A stretch of DNA of 64,000 bases from Marinobacter nauticus. GTDB lineage: Bacteria > Pseudomonadota > Gammaproteobacteria > Enterobacterales > Shewanellaceae. Under the pieces are notes generated by a model. It worked only from the letters and a program-made list of their open reading frames with translations, ran no database searches and was not told the DNA's origin. Shown here one piece after another: positions 15,893-25,517 of the stretch; position 1 is the stretch's first letter, and each line of letters begins with the position of its first letter. Both the position numbers and the translations under genes were made by a program. The DNA lies in NCBI RefSeq assembly GCF_019801015.1, contig NZ_JAHVJZ010000001.1, positions 558,001 to 622,000 on the forward strand, in the 5' to 3' direction.

Positions 15893-16684
15893 GTTCAAAG
15901 ATTGAGTCAAATGGCTCATCGCGAGACTGACGCCTCCCAGCGACCATCCCCCGTCAACCGGTAAGATCACACCGGTTATGTAGCTGGCCAGGGGGCTGCT
16001 CAGCAGTTTGGCGGCATTGGCCATGTCTTCCCACTGACCCAGGCGACACAGTGGTACCGTCTGAGCGACTTTCTGTTGCATCGCATCACCGGGCGCCAGG
16101 CGATCCATACCCTCGGTATTGGCAATGGGCCCTGGCACCAGCGAATTGACGCGGATCCCTTCCCGTCCCCACTCGAGCGCGAGAGTACGAGTCAGCATAT
16201 CGACGCCCGCTTTGGCAGCGCATACGTGTGCCTGCATTGGTAACGGCTGGTAGGCCTGAGGGGCAGAAATATGGATAAGATGACCACCGGGTCGGGTCAA
16301 CATCGGATAGCCAAAGTGCGCCACATGAAAGGCACCCTGGAGATCGATCTCTGCCACCGCCTTAAAACCGTTGGGGGAGAGATCAGCGGCAGCGGCCGGG
16401 AAATTACCCGCCGCCCCACTGACCAAAACGTCAATACTGGACCAGTGCTCTCCGAGCTGCTGATACATGGATTGGACCGCTTCCGGGTCACGCACGTCCA
16501 CCTGAAAACCCAGAGCTTGTTCTGCGCCGGCAGCCTTAAGCGTTTCAACCGCCTTACCGACTTTGTCCGGATTGCGGCTGGCCACGGCGAGCTTTGCGCC
16601 TTCAGCCGCAAAGCCCAGCGCGATGCCAAGATTGAGGCCGGAAGTGCCTCCGACAACCAATACCTGCTTATCTTTGAAGCTCAT
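15881..16684 (-). CDS. SDR family oxidoreductase, 2,4-dienoyl-CoA reductase-like
   Basis: A 267-residue short-chain dehydrogenase/reductase. The Rossmann glycine motif is GGTSGLNLG (about residue 11) and the NAG-like motif reads SGAAGNF. The usual YxxxK tyrosine is missing: the lysine lies in AHVCAAKAGVDMLTR, with Val four residues before it. The segment and the following GIRVNSLVPGPIANTEGMDR match the peroxisomal-type 2,4-dienoyl-CoA reductase (DECR2) group, which naturally lacks that tyrosine. A role in unsaturated fatty-acid oxidation is inferred, and the acyl-CoA dehydrogenase next door agrees. The ATG at 16684 starts MSFKDKQVLVVGG; the upstream extension is unsupported. It follows pyrF by 28 bases. 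Confidence 0.8.
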   Translation of the reverse strand: MSFKDKQVLVVGGTSGLNLGIALGFAAEGAKLAVASRNPDKVGKAVETLKAAGAEQALGFQVDVRDPEAVQSMYQQLGEHWSSIDVLVSGAAGNFPAAAADLSPNGFKAVAEIDLQGAFHVAHFGYPMLTRPGGHLIHISAPQAYQPLPMQAHVCAAKAGVDMLTRTLALEWGREGIRVNSLVPGPIANTEGMDRLAPGDAMQQKVAQTVPLCRLGQWEDMANAAKLLSSPLASYITGVILPVDGGWSLGGVSLAMSHLTQSLNKSG

Positions 16685-16712
16685 ATCCGCCCTCCCTGGC
16701 TGGATGATTCGA

Positions 16713-17408
16713 TTAAAGGGTAGCGTTGATGGCCTGAAGCGTGGCCAACGGATCCTCTGACTTGGTGATCGGTCGGCCAATCACAAGATAGTCGCTGCCT
16801 GCCGCAATCGCTTCGGCCGGTGTCATAACACGGCGCTGGTCGCCCAAATCGGAGCCGGCCGGGCGAATACCGGGAGTCACCAACTGGAAAGCCTCCCCCA
16901 GCTTGCTTTTCAGCAACGCGGATTCCTGCGCAGAACACACCACACCGTCCAGGCCCGCTTCTTTTGCCAGCGTCGCCAGGGCCAGTACCTGCTCATCATT
17001 GGAACGGCTTACGCCCAGTTCCGGCAGTTCTTCCTCACCCATGCTGGTCAGCACCGTTACGGCGATCAGTTTAGGCGCTTTATCTCCGTACGGTGCCAGA
17101 GCGGCTTTCGCGGCGCTCATCATTTTGCTTCCGCCGGTTGCGTGTACGTTCACCATCCAGACTCCCAGTTCAGCCGCCGCAGCGACGGCGCGCGCGACGG
17201 TGTTGGGGATATCGTGGAATTTCAGATCCAGAAACACATCAAAGCCTTTGTCCGCCAGTGCTTTGACAAACTGGGGGCCAAACAGGGTAAACATCTCTTT
17301 ACCCACCTTCAGGCGGCACTGGCTGGGATCAATACGGTCCACAAATGCCATGGCGTCTTGTTCGGAAGCGAAGTCCAGGGCAACCAGTACCTTAGGATCT
17401 GAATTCAT
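16713..17408 (-). CDS. pyrF: Orotidine 5'-phosphate decarboxylase
   Basis: A 231-residue enzyme for the last step of UMP synthesis, decarboxylating OMP. The TIM-barrel landmarks are VALDFAS at the start, the catalytic [11 protein letters not shown] (about residue 58), VNVHATGG and the phosphate-binding VTPGIRP followed by [10 protein letters not shown]. Of two in-frame ATGs four codons apart, the inner one at 17408 is preferred because GGAG lies six bases before it. It follows lapB by 14 bases on the same strand, the usual arrangement in this group. Confidence 0.95.
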   Translation of the reverse strand: MNSDPKVLVALDFASEQDAMAFVDRIDPSQCRLKVGKEMFTLFGPQFVKALADKGFDVFLDLKFHDIPNTVARAVAAAAELGVWMVNVHATGGSKMMSAAKAALAPYGDKAPKLIAVTVLTSMGEEELPELGVSRSNDEQVLALATLAKEAGLDGVVCSAQESALLKSKLGEAFQLVTPGIRPAGSDLGDQRRVMTPAEAIAAGSDYLVIGRPITKSEDPLATLQAINATL

Positions 17409-17422
17409 GTTGTTCTCCATTA

Positions 17423-18583
17423 TTACTCACCATCCAAGCCACGGATCCGTTTAATCTGGCCCCATGACTTGCAAGAGGGGCAATGCCAGTAAAGCGTGTG
17501 GCCGGGAAAGCCACAGTTCTGGCATCGGTATTTGGGTCTGAGCCGGATCTGCTTTTCCACCAGATCCGACAGCAGCACTAAACTGTCTTTCGCCTGTTCC
17601 GAGTCTACGATGGACAGTTGCAACTTCATCAGGTGATGAAAGCCCCGCATCGTAGGCTGGCGCTTAAGCTGACTGAGAATCAGTTGCTGGGCAGCGTCGA
17701 TGCCTTCCTGTCGCTCTACCTGGCGCGCCAGGCCAAGCAGTACCGTGACCTGCCCTTCCCCCGCCAAAAGCGTTTCTAATTGCTCCTGGTAGCGCTCGAG
17801 CTGCCCCTGACGCTGATAGGCGGCCTCTATCGCCTCAACCAACTCCGCCGCGAATCCACCGCTTTGCTTGCAGAGTCGCTCAAACGCGGTAATGGCATCG
17901 CCATCGCGCTGCTCTGACAACGCCAACCTAGCCAGCTGGACATTGGCCCGGGCACATTGAGGATCGGTTTTCAGTGCGGTATTGAGCAACTTGGTTACCG
18001 TTGCCGGTTCCTGCTCAACACTGGCCAGTTCACAATAGTAGTGGGCTACGGTGGGCATCAGCGCTTTGCGGCTGGCCCGTTTAAATCGCTTCGCCACCCT
18101 TATCGCCTTCCACCACTCTTTGGTGGCCTGGTAGATGGACAGCAGTTGACGTTCAGACTCTTCGCTGTGGTCAGGGTCTTTGACCAGCTGCAGAAAGATC
18201 TCTTCAGCGCGGTCATAGAGCCCGGCAGCCAGGTAATCTTTCCCCAGCTCCATCATCGCGAGATCACGCTGGTCAAAGCTGATGTGCGGTCGGGCAATCA
18301 GGTTCTGGTGGATGCGAATCGAGCGATCTACTTCACCCCGTTTGCGAAACAGAGTGCCGAGAGAAAGGTGGGTGTCGAAGGTTTCCTCGTCAACCTGGAG
18401 CATGTCGATAAACATATCAACGGCTTTATCCGGCTGGTCGGAGAGAAGGAAATTGAGGCCTTCGTAGTAGTTCTTGGAGAGGCGTTGCTGGCTGCTCTGT
18501 TGCTTGATACGAACACTGCGACGGCCCATGTACCAACCATAGGCCGCGGCAATGGGCAGCAGCAGAAACAGCAACTCTAGCAT
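17423..18583 (-). CDS. lapB: Lipopolysaccharide assembly protein LapB
   Basis: A 386-residue inner-membrane-anchored TPR protein (YciM). In E. coli LapB adapts FtsH for LpxC degradation and so balances LPS synthesis. The N-terminal helix ([17 protein letters not shown]) and following RRSVRIKQQ are typical. Tetratricopeptide repeats fill residues 40-330. The C-terminus has the rubredoxin-like metal site CQNCGF followed by HCPSCKSWG. It overlaps lapA by one base (TGATG), so both are translated from one message. Confidence 0.95.
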   Translation of the reverse strand: MLELLFLLLPIAAAYGWYMGRRSVRIKQQSSQQRLSKNYYEGLNFLLSDQPDKAVDMFIDMLQVDEETFDTHLSLGTLFRKRGEVDRSIRIHQNLIARPHISFDQRDLAMMELGKDYLAAGLYDRAEEIFLQLVKDPDHSEESERQLLSIYQATKEWWKAIRVAKRFKRASRKALMPTVAHYYCELASVEQEPATVTKLLNTALKTDPQCARANVQLARLALSEQRDGDAITAFERLCKQSGGFAAELVEAIEAAYQRQGQLERYQEQLETLLAGEGQVTVLLGLARQVERQEGIDAAQQLILSQLKRQPTMRGFHHLMKLQLSIVDSEQAKDSLVLLSDLVEKQIRLRPKYRCQNCGFPGHTLYWHCPSCKSWGQIKRIRGLDGE

Positions 18584-18852
18584 CAGGACGGTTCGGTCGC
18601 CTTGACCTCATCCTTGGCCGCTTTAGGGCGGAGCTTTCGGATGGTCAGCTTTTGTCGAAGGATCACGGCAAACGCCAGTAACCAGCTGATGATAAAGCCG
18701 GAAAGAAAGGTCGCACCCAGCAGCAATGGCAGGGATACCTCACCTTTGGCGATGAAATAGTTCACCGTGACCACCTGGTCGTTTCTGGCGCCAAAGGCCA
18801 TCATCAGCACGAATAACGCCGCGACCACGGCGGTGATCAAGAAGGCTTTCAC
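18583..18852 (-). CDS. lapA: Lipopolysaccharide assembly protein LapA
   Basis: An 89-residue inner-membrane protein (YciS/DUF1049). Two transmembrane helices (about residues 3-19 and 42-66) flank a short loop with VVTVNYFIAKGEVSLP, the conserved part of the family. The tail is basic and cytoplasmic. It acts with LapB in controlling LPS synthesis. It overlaps lapB by one base and lies downstream of ihfB behind a terminator. Confidence 0.92.
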   Translation of the reverse strand: MKAFLITAVVAALFVLMMAFGARNDQVVTVNYFIAKGEVSLPLLLGATFLSGFIISWLLAFAVILRQKLTIRKLRPKAAKDEVKATEPS

Positions 18853-18928
18853 ACTGACCCCGCTTAGACTTTTGATAGGTTCAGACGATTATCCATTAAA
18901 AACCAGTCCCTTGCCATAAGGGGTAAAA

Positions 18929-18955
18929 AAAACCCCGCCAGTATGGCGGGGTTTT
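18929..18955 (-). terminator. Terminator after ihfB
   Basis: A 12-bp perfect stem (AAAACCCCGCCA/TGGCGGGGTTTT) with a GTA loop lies 12 bases past the ihfB stop, followed by TTTTACCCC in the minus direction. Confidence 0.85.
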
Positions 18956-18966
18956 GTTCAGCTCAC

Positions 18967-19251
18967 TCAGAGCGACTCATTAACGCGTTCTCGCAACTCT
19001 TTGCCGGGTTTGAAATGTGGGACAAATTTGCCATTCAGTTCAACCGATTCCCCTGTTTTGGGGTTCCGACCAACGCGTGGAGCGCGATAGTGCAGAGAGA
19101 AGCTTCCGAAACCGCGGATCTCGATTCGATCTCCGTGTTCCAGAGTGCTTGCCATCTGCTCAAGCATCTCCTTAATGGCGCCCTCCACTTCCTTACCGGA
19201 AAGGTGGGACTGCTTACTGGCCAATCTTTCGATAAGTTCGGACTTAGTCAT
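18967..19251 (-). CDS. ihfB: Integration host factor subunit beta
   Basis: A 94-residue DNA-bending protein of the HU/IHF family. The start [14 protein letters not shown], the ENVIRONMENT of [18 protein letters not shown] (DNA-intercalating beta arm) and the end [17 protein letters not shown] are diagnostic of the beta subunit. An upstream extension is open, but AGGAG before the ATG at 19251 and the family length fix the start. It lies 65 bases downstream of rpsA, its usual neighbour. The gap holds a short GGGGAGG/CCTCCCC hairpin (19286-19305) without a T-run, which may stabilise or separate the transcripts. Confidence 0.96.
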   Translation of the reverse strand: MTKSELIERLASKQSHLSGKEVEGAIKEMLEQMASTLEHGDRIEIRGFGSFSLHYRAPRVGRNPKTGESVELNGKFVPHFKPGKELRERVNESL

Positions 19252-19316
19252 CCTCGCTCTCCTGCAAGCCAATGCCGTCACCATAAGGGGAGGTTTCCCT
19301 CCCCTGGTACTGGTGA

Positions 19317-20987
19317 TCAGTCGTTACGGGCAGCCTTGAAGGCTTCAGCCATAGCGCTGGAGAACACAGTTTCGTCTTGCTGGTTCAGAGCGTCGATGGC
19401 TTCTTTCTCTTCCGCTTCGTCCTTAGCTTTGATGGACAGGCTGATGTTGCGGTTCTTGCGGTCTACACCCATGAACTTAGCTTCAACAGACTCACCAACG
19501 CTCAGTACGGTGGAAGCGTCTTCGATACGGTCGCGAGAGATGTCAGCCACACGGATGTAGCCTTCGATGTTCTCGCCCAGCTCTACAACGGCGCCTTTGG
19601 CGTCAACTGCAGTGATGGTACCAGTAACAATAGCACCTTTCTTGTTGTCAGACAGGTACTTGTTAAACGGATCTTCTTCGATCTGCTTAACGCCCAGGGA
19701 GATGCGCTCGCGCTCCGGGTCTACGGACAGTACAACAGCGGAGATTTCTTCGCCTTTCTTGTACTCGCGAACAGCGTCTTCGCCAGTGGCGTTCCAGGAG
19801 ATGTCGGACAGGTGAACCAGACCGTCGATGCCGCCTTCCAGGCCGATGAAGATACCGAAGTCAGTGATGGACTTGATCTTACCGGATACCTTGTCGCCCT
19901 TGTTGAAGTTGCGAGCAAACTCTTCCCACGGGTTCGCTTTGCACTGCTTCAGACCCAGGGAGATGCGACGACGCTCTTCGTCGATGTCCAGAACCATAAC
20001 TTCCACGCTGTCGCCCAGGTTAACAACCTTGGACGGGTGGATGTTCTTGTTGGTCCAATCCATCTCGGATACGTGTACCAGACCTTCAACGCCTTCTTCG
20101 ATTTCAACGAAGCAGCCGTAGTCAGTCAGGTTGGTAACACGACCGGTCAGCTTGGCGCCTTCCGGGTAGCGAGCAGCGATGGATACCCACGGATCTTCGC
20201 CCAGTTGCTTCAGGCCCAGGGATACACGGGTGCGCTCACGATCGAACTTCAGAACCTTAACGGTGATTTCGTCGCCAACGTTCACGATTTCGCTCGGGTG
20301 CTTAACGCGCTTCCAAGCCATGTCGGTGATGTGCAGCAGGCCGTCAACGCCGCCCAGATCTACGAACGCGCCGTAGTCGGTCAGGTTCTTAACGATACCT
20401 TTAACTTCCTGACCTTCAGCCAGGTTCTCCAGCAGCTGCTCACGCTCAACGCTGTTCTCAGACTCGATAACTGCACGACGAGAAACAACAACGTTGTTGC
20501 GCTTCTGGTCCAGCTTGATCACCTTGAATTCCAGGTCTTTGCCTTCCAGGTGAGTGGTATCACGCACCGGACGAACGTCAACCAGGGAGCCAGGCAGGAA
20601 CGCACGGATGCCTTCCAGCTCAACGGTGAAGCCGCCTTTAACCTTACCGTTGATAACACCGATAACGGTTTCTTGCTCTTCAGCAGCCTTCTCCAGACGT
20701 ACCCAAGCTTCGTGGCGCTTGGCTTTTTCGCGAGACAGCTGGGTCTCACCGAAACCGTCTTCAACGGCGTCCAGGGCTACGTCAACTTCGGCGCCGACTT
20801 CGATTTCCAGCTCGCCTTTGGCGTTCTTGAACTGTTCGGCCGGAATCGCGCTTTCGGATTTCAGGCCAGCGTCAACCAGAACGATGCCGTTCTCGATGGC
20901 GATAACAGTACCCTTAACGATGGAACCCGGACGGGTTTCCAGGCTCTGCAGGGACTCTTCAAACAGTTGAGCAAATGATTCAGTCAT
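19317..20987 (-). CDS. rpsA: 30S ribosomal protein S1
   Basis: A 556-residue protein with six S1 (OB-fold) repeats, visible as recurring [21 protein letters not shown] and [11 protein letters not shown] cores followed by GLVHxSD/E segments. S1 recruits mRNAs with weak Shine-Dalgarno sequences. The leader (CCTAAAGAAACTTAAATTTAC before the ATG) has no proper SD and is A/T-rich, as in other bacteria where S1 represses its own translation. Codon use is strongly biased, as expected for very high expression, which leaves a long open frame on the other strand. Confidence 0.97.
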   Translation of the reverse strand: MTESFAQLFEESLQSLETRPGSIVKGTVIAIENGIVLVDAGLKSESAIPAEQFKNAKGELEIEVGAEVDVALDAVEDGFGETQLSREKAKRHEAWVRLEKAAEEQETVIGVINGKVKGGFTVELEGIRAFLPGSLVDVRPVRDTTHLEGKDLEFKVIKLDQKRNNVVVSRRAVIESENSVEREQLLENLAEGQEVKGIVKNLTDYGAFVDLGGVDGLLHITDMAWKRVKHPSEIVNVGDEITVKVLKFDRERTRVSLGLKQLGEDPWVSIAARYPEGAKLTGRVTNLTDYGCFVEIEEGVEGLVHVSEMDWTNKNIHPSKVVNLGDSVEVMVLDIDEERRRISLGLKQCKANPWEEFARNFNKGDKVSGKIKSITDFGIFIGLEGGIDGLVHLSDISWNATGEDAVREYKKGEEISAVVLSVDPERERISLGVKQIEEDPFNKYLSDNKKGAIVTGTITAVDAKGAVVELGENIEGYIRVADISRDRIEDASTVLSVGESVEAKFMGVDRKNRNISLSIKAKDEAEEKEAIDALNQQDETVFSSAMAEAFKAARND

Positions 20988-21088
20988 GTAAATTTAAGTT
21001 TCTTTAGGTCGTCCACATTCATCCTGAACGCGGGGTAGTTGCCTTTAGTTCGCAGCGTCCTGCCGCAAACACCAAACTGGACCGACCC

Positions 21089-21775
21089 TTAGCGGGCCTG
21101 ATCCAAACACGTCACCACGTGACTGAGCACCGTGTCCAGAACCTGGTCAATGCTCATCCCCGTGGTATCAATCTCTAATGCATCGTCCGCGGGCTTTAAC
21201 GGGGCAACCGTACGGTTGGAATCCCGCTCGTCACGCTCACGGATCTCGCCTAAAAGGCGGTCAATGCTAACATCATAGCCCTTTTCCTTCAACTGGGCGT
21301 ATCGGCGTTCTGCACGCTCTTCCGCACTGGCAGTCAGGAAAATTTTGGCTTGGGCAGTGGGGAACACCACGGTACCCATATCACGACCGTCAGCGATCAG
21401 ACCGGGCAGTTCCCGGAACGCCCGCTGGCGACGCAATAATGCTTCACGAACCCGCGGCAGTGCCGCCACTTTTGAGGCAGCATCGGCGCACTCCTGAGAG
21501 CGGATGGCCTTGGAAACCTCTTCACCCTCAAGCACGACCTTTACGCCATCATCACTGGGCTGAAACTGCACATCGAGATGTGCCGCCAACAGCGACAGGG
21601 CTTCTTCGTTATCCAGCTCCACATCGTGATGAATGGCCGCAAGGGCCAGAACGCGATAGATGGCGCCGGAGTCCAGCAGGTGCCAGCCAAGTTTGTTGGC
21701 CAACAGTTGGCAAATGGTGCCTTTACCGGCCCCACTGGGGCCGTCAATGGTAATAACCGGTGCCTGATCAGGCAT
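21089..21775 (-). CDS. cmk: Cytidylate kinase
   Basis: A 228-residue (d)CMP kinase of pyrimidine nucleotide salvage and DNA precursor supply. The P-loop is [10 protein letters not shown] (about residue 11). The CMP-binding region has LDSGAIYR, and the [12 protein letters not shown] segment and [13 protein letters not shown] follow in order. GGAGG lies close before the ATG. It precedes rpsA by about 100 bases, the conserved order, and a good -10 hexamer lies upstream. Confidence 0.96.
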   Translation of the reverse strand: MPDQAPVITIDGPSGAGKGTICQLLANKLGWHLLDSGAIYRVLALAAIHHDVELDNEEALSLLAAHLDVQFQPSDDGVKVVLEGEEVSKAIRSQECADAASKVAALPRVREALLRRQRAFRELPGLIADGRDMGTVVFPTAQAKIFLTASAEERAERRYAQLKEKGYDVSIDRLLGEIRERDERDSNRTVAPLKPADDALEIDTTGMSIDQVLDTVLSHVVTCLDQAR

Positions 21776-21843
21776 AGTTATCCTCCGGAATTCTGTATTT
21801 GCCGACCCGTTAATGCAGTGGGCCCGGCCGGCAGGGCGAGCGC

Positions 21844-21849
21844 ATTATA
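21844..21849 (-). promoter_or_regulatory. -10 hexamer of the cmk(-rpsA) promoter
   Basis: A perfect TATAAT on the minus strand, about 70 bases before the cmk ATG. No good -35 hexamer is seen at 16-18 bases. Confidence 0.5.
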
Positions 21850-21906
21850 CACGAGTTCAAACAGATAGCAGCGCCCACCCTACTTTCAGATACAATTTGT
21901 TGCGCT

Positions 21907-23190
21907 TTACCGGCAAAGCGCGTTCAAACGTTCGAAGTAATCCGGGAAGGTCTTGGCTGTGCAGCCAGGGTCATTGATGGTGACCGGGACACCGCCAACC
22001 GCCAGCAATGAAAAACACATGGCGATTCGGTGATCATTGTAGGTGTCGATCGCGGCATGCTGCAGATTTTCTACCGGCTCAACCCGCAGAAAATCGTGGC
22101 CTTCTTCCACCACGGCTCCCACTTTTTTCAGTTCGGTCGCCATGGCAGCCAGGCGGTCGGTCTCTTTTACCCGCCAGTTATACACGTTGCGGATGGTGGT
22201 GGGGCCATGAGCGAACAGTGCGGTGGTGGCGATGGTCATCGCGGCATCCGGGATGTGGTTCATGTCCATATCGATGCCATTCAGCTCACCGCGGCGGGCA
22301 GTAATGGATTCATCCTGCCACTCGATGATGGCCCCCATCGCTTCGAGTGCATCCGCAAAATGCTTATCGCCCTGAAGGCTTTGACGGCCTACGCCATGTA
22401 CGGTGATCGGGCCACCACCAATGGCGGCCGCGGCCAGGAAATAGGACGCGGACGACGCATCCCCCTCAACCAGGAACCGACCGGGACTGACGTAGCGCTG
22501 TCCCGCTGTCACAACGAATTGCTGGTATTCGCGATTTTCCACGTCAACGCCAAAGCGGGCCATCAGTGCCAGAGTGATGTCGATGTAGGGTTTGGAGACC
22601 AGATCGCCCTGAACGTCGATGATCAATTCATCGTTGGCCAGCGGGGCTGCCATCAGCAACGCGGTCAAAAACTGGGAAGAGATGGAGCCATCAATACTGA
22701 CCCGCCCTCCTTGGAGCTGTCCGGCTTTAATCTTCAGCGGTGGAAACCCGGTTTCTTCCAGATATTCCACATCGGCACCCAGCGGACGCAAGGCATCAAC
22801 AAGGTGACCAATAGGACGCTCTTTCATCCGCGGTTCACCGGTAAGAACGTATTCACCACTTCCCACCACCAGCGCAGCGCACAGTGGGCGCATTGCCGTA
22901 CCGGCGTTACCCAGAAACAGCTCCAGCGCACCGGTGCCATTGGCGATGACGCCGCCCTGCCCCTTTACCCAGATTTCGCCCGCTTCCTGGTCCCATCGAT
23001 ATTCCACGCCCAGCAGTTTGAGTGCATTGAGCATATGGCGAATGTCATCGGAATCGAGCAGGTTGGTCAGGGTTGTCTCGCCCTCAGCCAGCGCGGCAAG
23101 AAGCAAAGCGCGGTTTGAGATGCTCTTGGAGCCGGGCAGGTAGACGTCACCCTCGACATGGGCGATAGGGGAAAGTGGTAACTGTTTCAT
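21907..23190 (-). CDS. aroA: 3-phosphoshikimate 1-carboxyvinyltransferase (EPSP synthase)
   Basis: A 427-residue enzyme of the shikimate pathway that joins phosphoenolpyruvate to shikimate-3-phosphate. Landmarks are [20 protein letters not shown] (about residue 21), [13 protein letters not shown] (about 91), EPRMKERP and the late [13 protein letters not shown]. The [10 protein letters not shown] form is class I. The ATG at 23190 with GGAG four bases upstream gives exactly the E. coli length; a TTG at 23205 is unlikely. The ribosome binding site lies inside the T-tract of a terminator hairpin. Confidence 0.97.
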   Translation of the reverse strand: MKQLPLSPIAHVEGDVYLPGSKSISNRALLLAALAEGETTLTNLLDSDDIRHMLNALKLLGVEYRWDQEAGEIWVKGQGGVIANGTGALELFLGNAGTAMRPLCAALVVGSGEYVLTGEPRMKERPIGHLVDALRPLGADVEYLEETGFPPLKIKAGQLQGGRVSIDGSISSQFLTALLMAAPLANDELIIDVQGDLVSKPYIDITLALMARFGVDVENREYQQFVVTAGQRYVSPGRFLVEGDASSASYFLAAAAIGGGPITVHGVGRQSLQGDKHFADALEAMGAIIEWQDESITARRGELNGIDMDMNHIPDAAMTIATTALFAHGPTTIRNVYNWRVKETDRLAAMATELKKVGAVVEEGHDFLRVEPVENLQHAAIDTYNDHRIAMCFSLLAVGGVPVTINDPGCTAKTFPDYFERLNALCR

Positions 23191-23206
23191 GGTACTCCAA
23201 AACAAA

Positions 23207-23230
23207 ATGCGGAAGCCGAAGCTTCCGCAT
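23207..23230 (-). terminator. UUCG-capped terminator/attenuator between hisC and aroA
   Basis: A 10-bp perfect stem (ATGCGGAAGC/GCTTCCGCAT) whose minus-strand loop is TTCG, the very stable UUCG tetraloop. It is followed by TTTGTTTTGGAG, so the T-tract merges with the aroA ribosome binding site. It may end the hisC transcript or limit flow into aroA. Confidence 0.75.
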
Positions 23231-23267
23231 AATGGCCTGAAGCCATCGGGATGTCTAGACGGAAGAA

Positions 23268-24371
23268 TTAACGCTCCGCCAACACCACATCCATCGCCGC
23301 CATAAAGCGGGTGTTTTCCTCGGCGGTACCGATGCTGACCCGCAGGTGATTCGGCATACCGTAACCGGCAATCGGTCGGACAATCACGCCTTGGCGCAGC
23401 AGCGCCTCGTAGATGGCACCGGCTTCCCCCACCTCAACGGTAATGAAGTTGCCTACGCTTGGGATATAAGGCAGTTTGCGCTCATCAAAATAAGCTTCGA
23501 AACGGGCCATTTCCGCTTTATTCAGTGCAATCCCTTCCGCCAGATACACCTCATCGTCCAGCACCGCGGTCGCTGCCGCCAGTGCCAGACTGTTGCAGTT
23601 AAACGGCTCTCTCACCCGATTCAGCAAATCCGCCATTTCGACACTGGTCAGGGCGTAGCCAACACGCAAGCCCGCCAGGCCATAGGCCTTGGAGAAGGTG
23701 CGACTGACGATCAGATTGGGAAAACGACTGAGCCACAGGTGCGTATCGGCGCGTTGTTCCGCATCGACGTACTCGAAGTAGGCTTCATCCAGCACCACCA
23801 TTACTGATTCCGGCACCTTGGCCAGGAACGCTTCAATCGCCTCGGGCTGAAGGAAAGTGCCTGTCGGATTGTTGGGGTTGGCGATGCACACCAAACGGGT
23901 CTTGTCAGTGATGGCGGCCAGCATGGCGTCCAGGTCGTGTCCCCACTCTTTGGACGGAATCGCAACCGCCGTGGCACCGATGGATTGGGTCAGCAGGGCA
24001 TAAACGATAAAAGCGTGCTTGTCGAAGATCACTTCGCTGTCGGGGCTGACAAAGGTGCGGAACAGAATCTCCAGGACTTCGTTAGAGCCGTTGCCAAGGG
24101 TGACCTGCTCCGGCGTCACACTCCAGCGCTCAGCCAGCTTCTGTTTCAGGTAGAAGCCGTTGGCGTCCGGATAGCGAGTCAGGTCGGAAACCGCATCGCC
24201 AATGGCTTGCTTCGCTTTCGGGCTCAGGCCCAGCGGATTTTCGTTTGAGGCCAGCTTAACGATGTCGGTAATGCCCAGCTCTCGCTCAAGTTCTTCGACC
24301 GGTTTGCCAGGCTGATAGGGGTGTAATCCCAACACGCCCCGGTTGGCCAGGGTCTTAATATCCATACTCAT
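23268..24371 (-). CDS. hisC: Histidinol-phosphate aminotransferase
   Basis: A 367-residue PLP enzyme of histidine biosynthesis (fold type I). Landmarks are [15 protein letters not shown] (about residue 40), [10 protein letters not shown] (about 170), [10 protein letters not shown] (about 193) and the PLP-lysine segment [17 protein letters not shown] (about 227). It belongs to the HisC2-like group, which can also act on aromatic amino acids, in keeping with its position before aroA. Two in-frame ATGs (24371 and 24365) share one ribosome binding site; the first is kept. It follows serC by 23 bases. Confidence 0.93.
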   Translation of the reverse strand: MSMDIKTLANRGVLGLHPYQPGKPVEELERELGITDIVKLASNENPLGLSPKAKQAIGDAVSDLTRYPDANGFYLKQKLAERWSVTPEQVTLGNGSNEVLEILFRTFVSPDSEVIFDKHAFIVYALLTQSIGATAVAIPSKEWGHDLDAMLAAITDKTRLVCIANPNNPTGTFLQPEAIEAFLAKVPESVMVVLDEAYFEYVDAEQRADTHLWLSRFPNLIVSRTFSKAYGLAGLRVGYALTSVEMADLLNRVREPFNCNSLALAAATAVLDDEVYLAEGIALNKAEMARFEAYFDERKLPYIPSVGNFITVEVGEAGAIYEALLRQGVIVRPIAGYGMPNHLRVSIGTAEENTRFMAAMDVVLAER

Positions 24372-24394
24372 GATCCTTGTCTTGCGCTGCCCGC

Positions 24395-25459
24395 TTACCC
24401 ATAGGTACGGGCGAACTCATCCATAAACTGCACCAGGGCATCAATACCTGCCTCGGGCATGGCGTTGTAGATGCTGGCACGCATTCCGCCGACCAGGCGG
24501 TGGCCCTTCAGTGCCTTCAGGCCCGCCGCTTCTGCTTCGGCCAGGAAGCGTTGATCCAACTGCGCATCGTTCAACTGGAATGTAACATTCATCTCGGAAC
24601 GATGGCTCGGGGCAACCGGGTTTCGGTAGAAGCCGCTGGCGTCAATAAAGTCATACAGCTTGCTGGCCTTTGCCCAGTTACGGGCGGCCATGGCGCTCAC
24701 ACCACCCTGCTGCTTGAGCCACTGAAACACCTCGCCGGCCAGATACCAGGCAAACGTCGGCGGCGTGTTGTACATGGAGTCGTTATTGGCGGCGAGTTGA
24801 TAATTGAGAATCGCCGGGCACTTCGGGTCGGCCTTGCCCAGCAGGTCACGACGGACGATGACCAGAGTCAGCCCTGCCGGACCGATGTTTTTCTGGGCAC
24901 CCGCGTACAACAGGGCAAAGCGCGAGACATCCAGCTCGCGACCCAGAATGCAGGAGGAAAGGTCCGCGACCAGCGGCGCGTCGGTGGGCGGCAGTTGGTA
25001 AAGCGCGACGCCATCCACGGTTTCGTTCGGGCAATAGTGAACGTAAGCGTAGCCCTTGGTATCCGGCATTCGGCTCATATCCAGCGTCGTCTGCTCACAA
25101 CGAAGATCGACCCGGTCTATATCGCCGTATTTCTGCGCTTCTTCGGAGGCGGCAACCGACCATTGCCCGGTCTCCAGGTAGAGTGCCTTGCCCTTCCCCA
25201 GCAGATTCATCGGGATGGCTGAAAACTGTCCCCGGGCACCACCGTGCATAAAGAGTACGGCGTAGTTATCCGGAATCGCCATCAACTCGCGCAGGTCCTG
25301 CTCGGCCTTTTCCGCTACCGCCATAAAGTCCGCGCTGCGGTGAGAGAGTTCCATAACGGAAACGCCCAGCCCGTGATAATCGCAAAACTCCTGTTGAGCT
25401 TTGCGCATTACGGCCGCCGGCAACATCGCCGGGCCGGCACAAAAGTTGTAAATCGTCAC
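24395..25459 (-). CDS. serC: Phosphoserine aminotransferase
   Basis: A 354-residue PLP enzyme that converts 3-phosphohydroxypyruvate to phosphoserine; it also serves pyridoxine synthesis. Landmarks are the N-terminal [34 protein letters not shown], the PLP lysine in [13 protein letters not shown], and the C-terminal [17 protein letters not shown]. The start is a GTG at 25459: GAGGG lies upstream at correct spacing and the product then begins like E. coli SerC. The longer frame starting at TTG would place the initiation codon on that ribosome binding site. Confidence 0.95.
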   Translation of the reverse strand: MTIYNFCAGPAMLPAAVMRKAQQEFCDYHGLGVSVMELSHRSADFMAVAEKAEQDLRELMAIPDNYAVLFMHGGARGQFSAIPMNLLGKGKALYLETGQWSVAASEEAQKYGDIDRVDLRCEQTTLDMSRMPDTKGYAYVHYCPNETVDGVALYQLPPTDAPLVADLSSCILGRELDVSRFALLYAGAQKNIGPAGLTLVIVRRDLLGKADPKCPAILNYQLAANNDSMYNTPPTFAWYLAGEVFQWLKQQGGVSAMAARNWAKASKLYDFIDASGFYRNPVAPSHRSEMNVTFQLNDAQLDQRFLAEAEAAGLKALKGHRLVGGMRASIYNAMPEAGIDALVQFMDEFARTYG

Positions 25460-25480
25460 CCTGTGATCCCTCAATAAAAA

Positions 25481-25506
25481 ACGGGCGCCTCAATTGAGGC
25501 GCCCGT
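25481..25506 (-). terminator. Terminator after gyrA
   Basis: A perfect 26-bp palindrome (arm ACGGGCGCCTCAA) lies 11 bases past the gyrA stop, followed by TTTTTATTG on the minus strand, and separates gyrA from serC. Confidence 0.9.
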
Positions 25507-25517
25507 TCTCGTGATGG

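Noticed and set aside
19286-19305. GGGGAGG/CCTCCCC hairpin between rpsA and ihfB as a terminator
   Set aside because: The stem is good, but no T-run follows on the minus strand, so I do not call it an intrinsic terminator.
19377-20978. A 533-codon open frame antisense to rpsA, and similar long frames opposite the long GAPDH gene and serS
   Set aside because: These are in highly expressed, codon-biased genes and show no family motif or start signal.
21902-21921. GCGCTTT/AAAGCGC hairpin at the aroA stop as a terminator
   Set aside because: It is followed by AACAAATTG rather than a T-run, and it overlaps the coding end; the support is too weak.
24377-25222. A 281-codon frame antisense to serC
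   Set aside because: serC has its PLP lysine and a proper start on the opposite strand; this frame has neither motif nor ribosome binding site.
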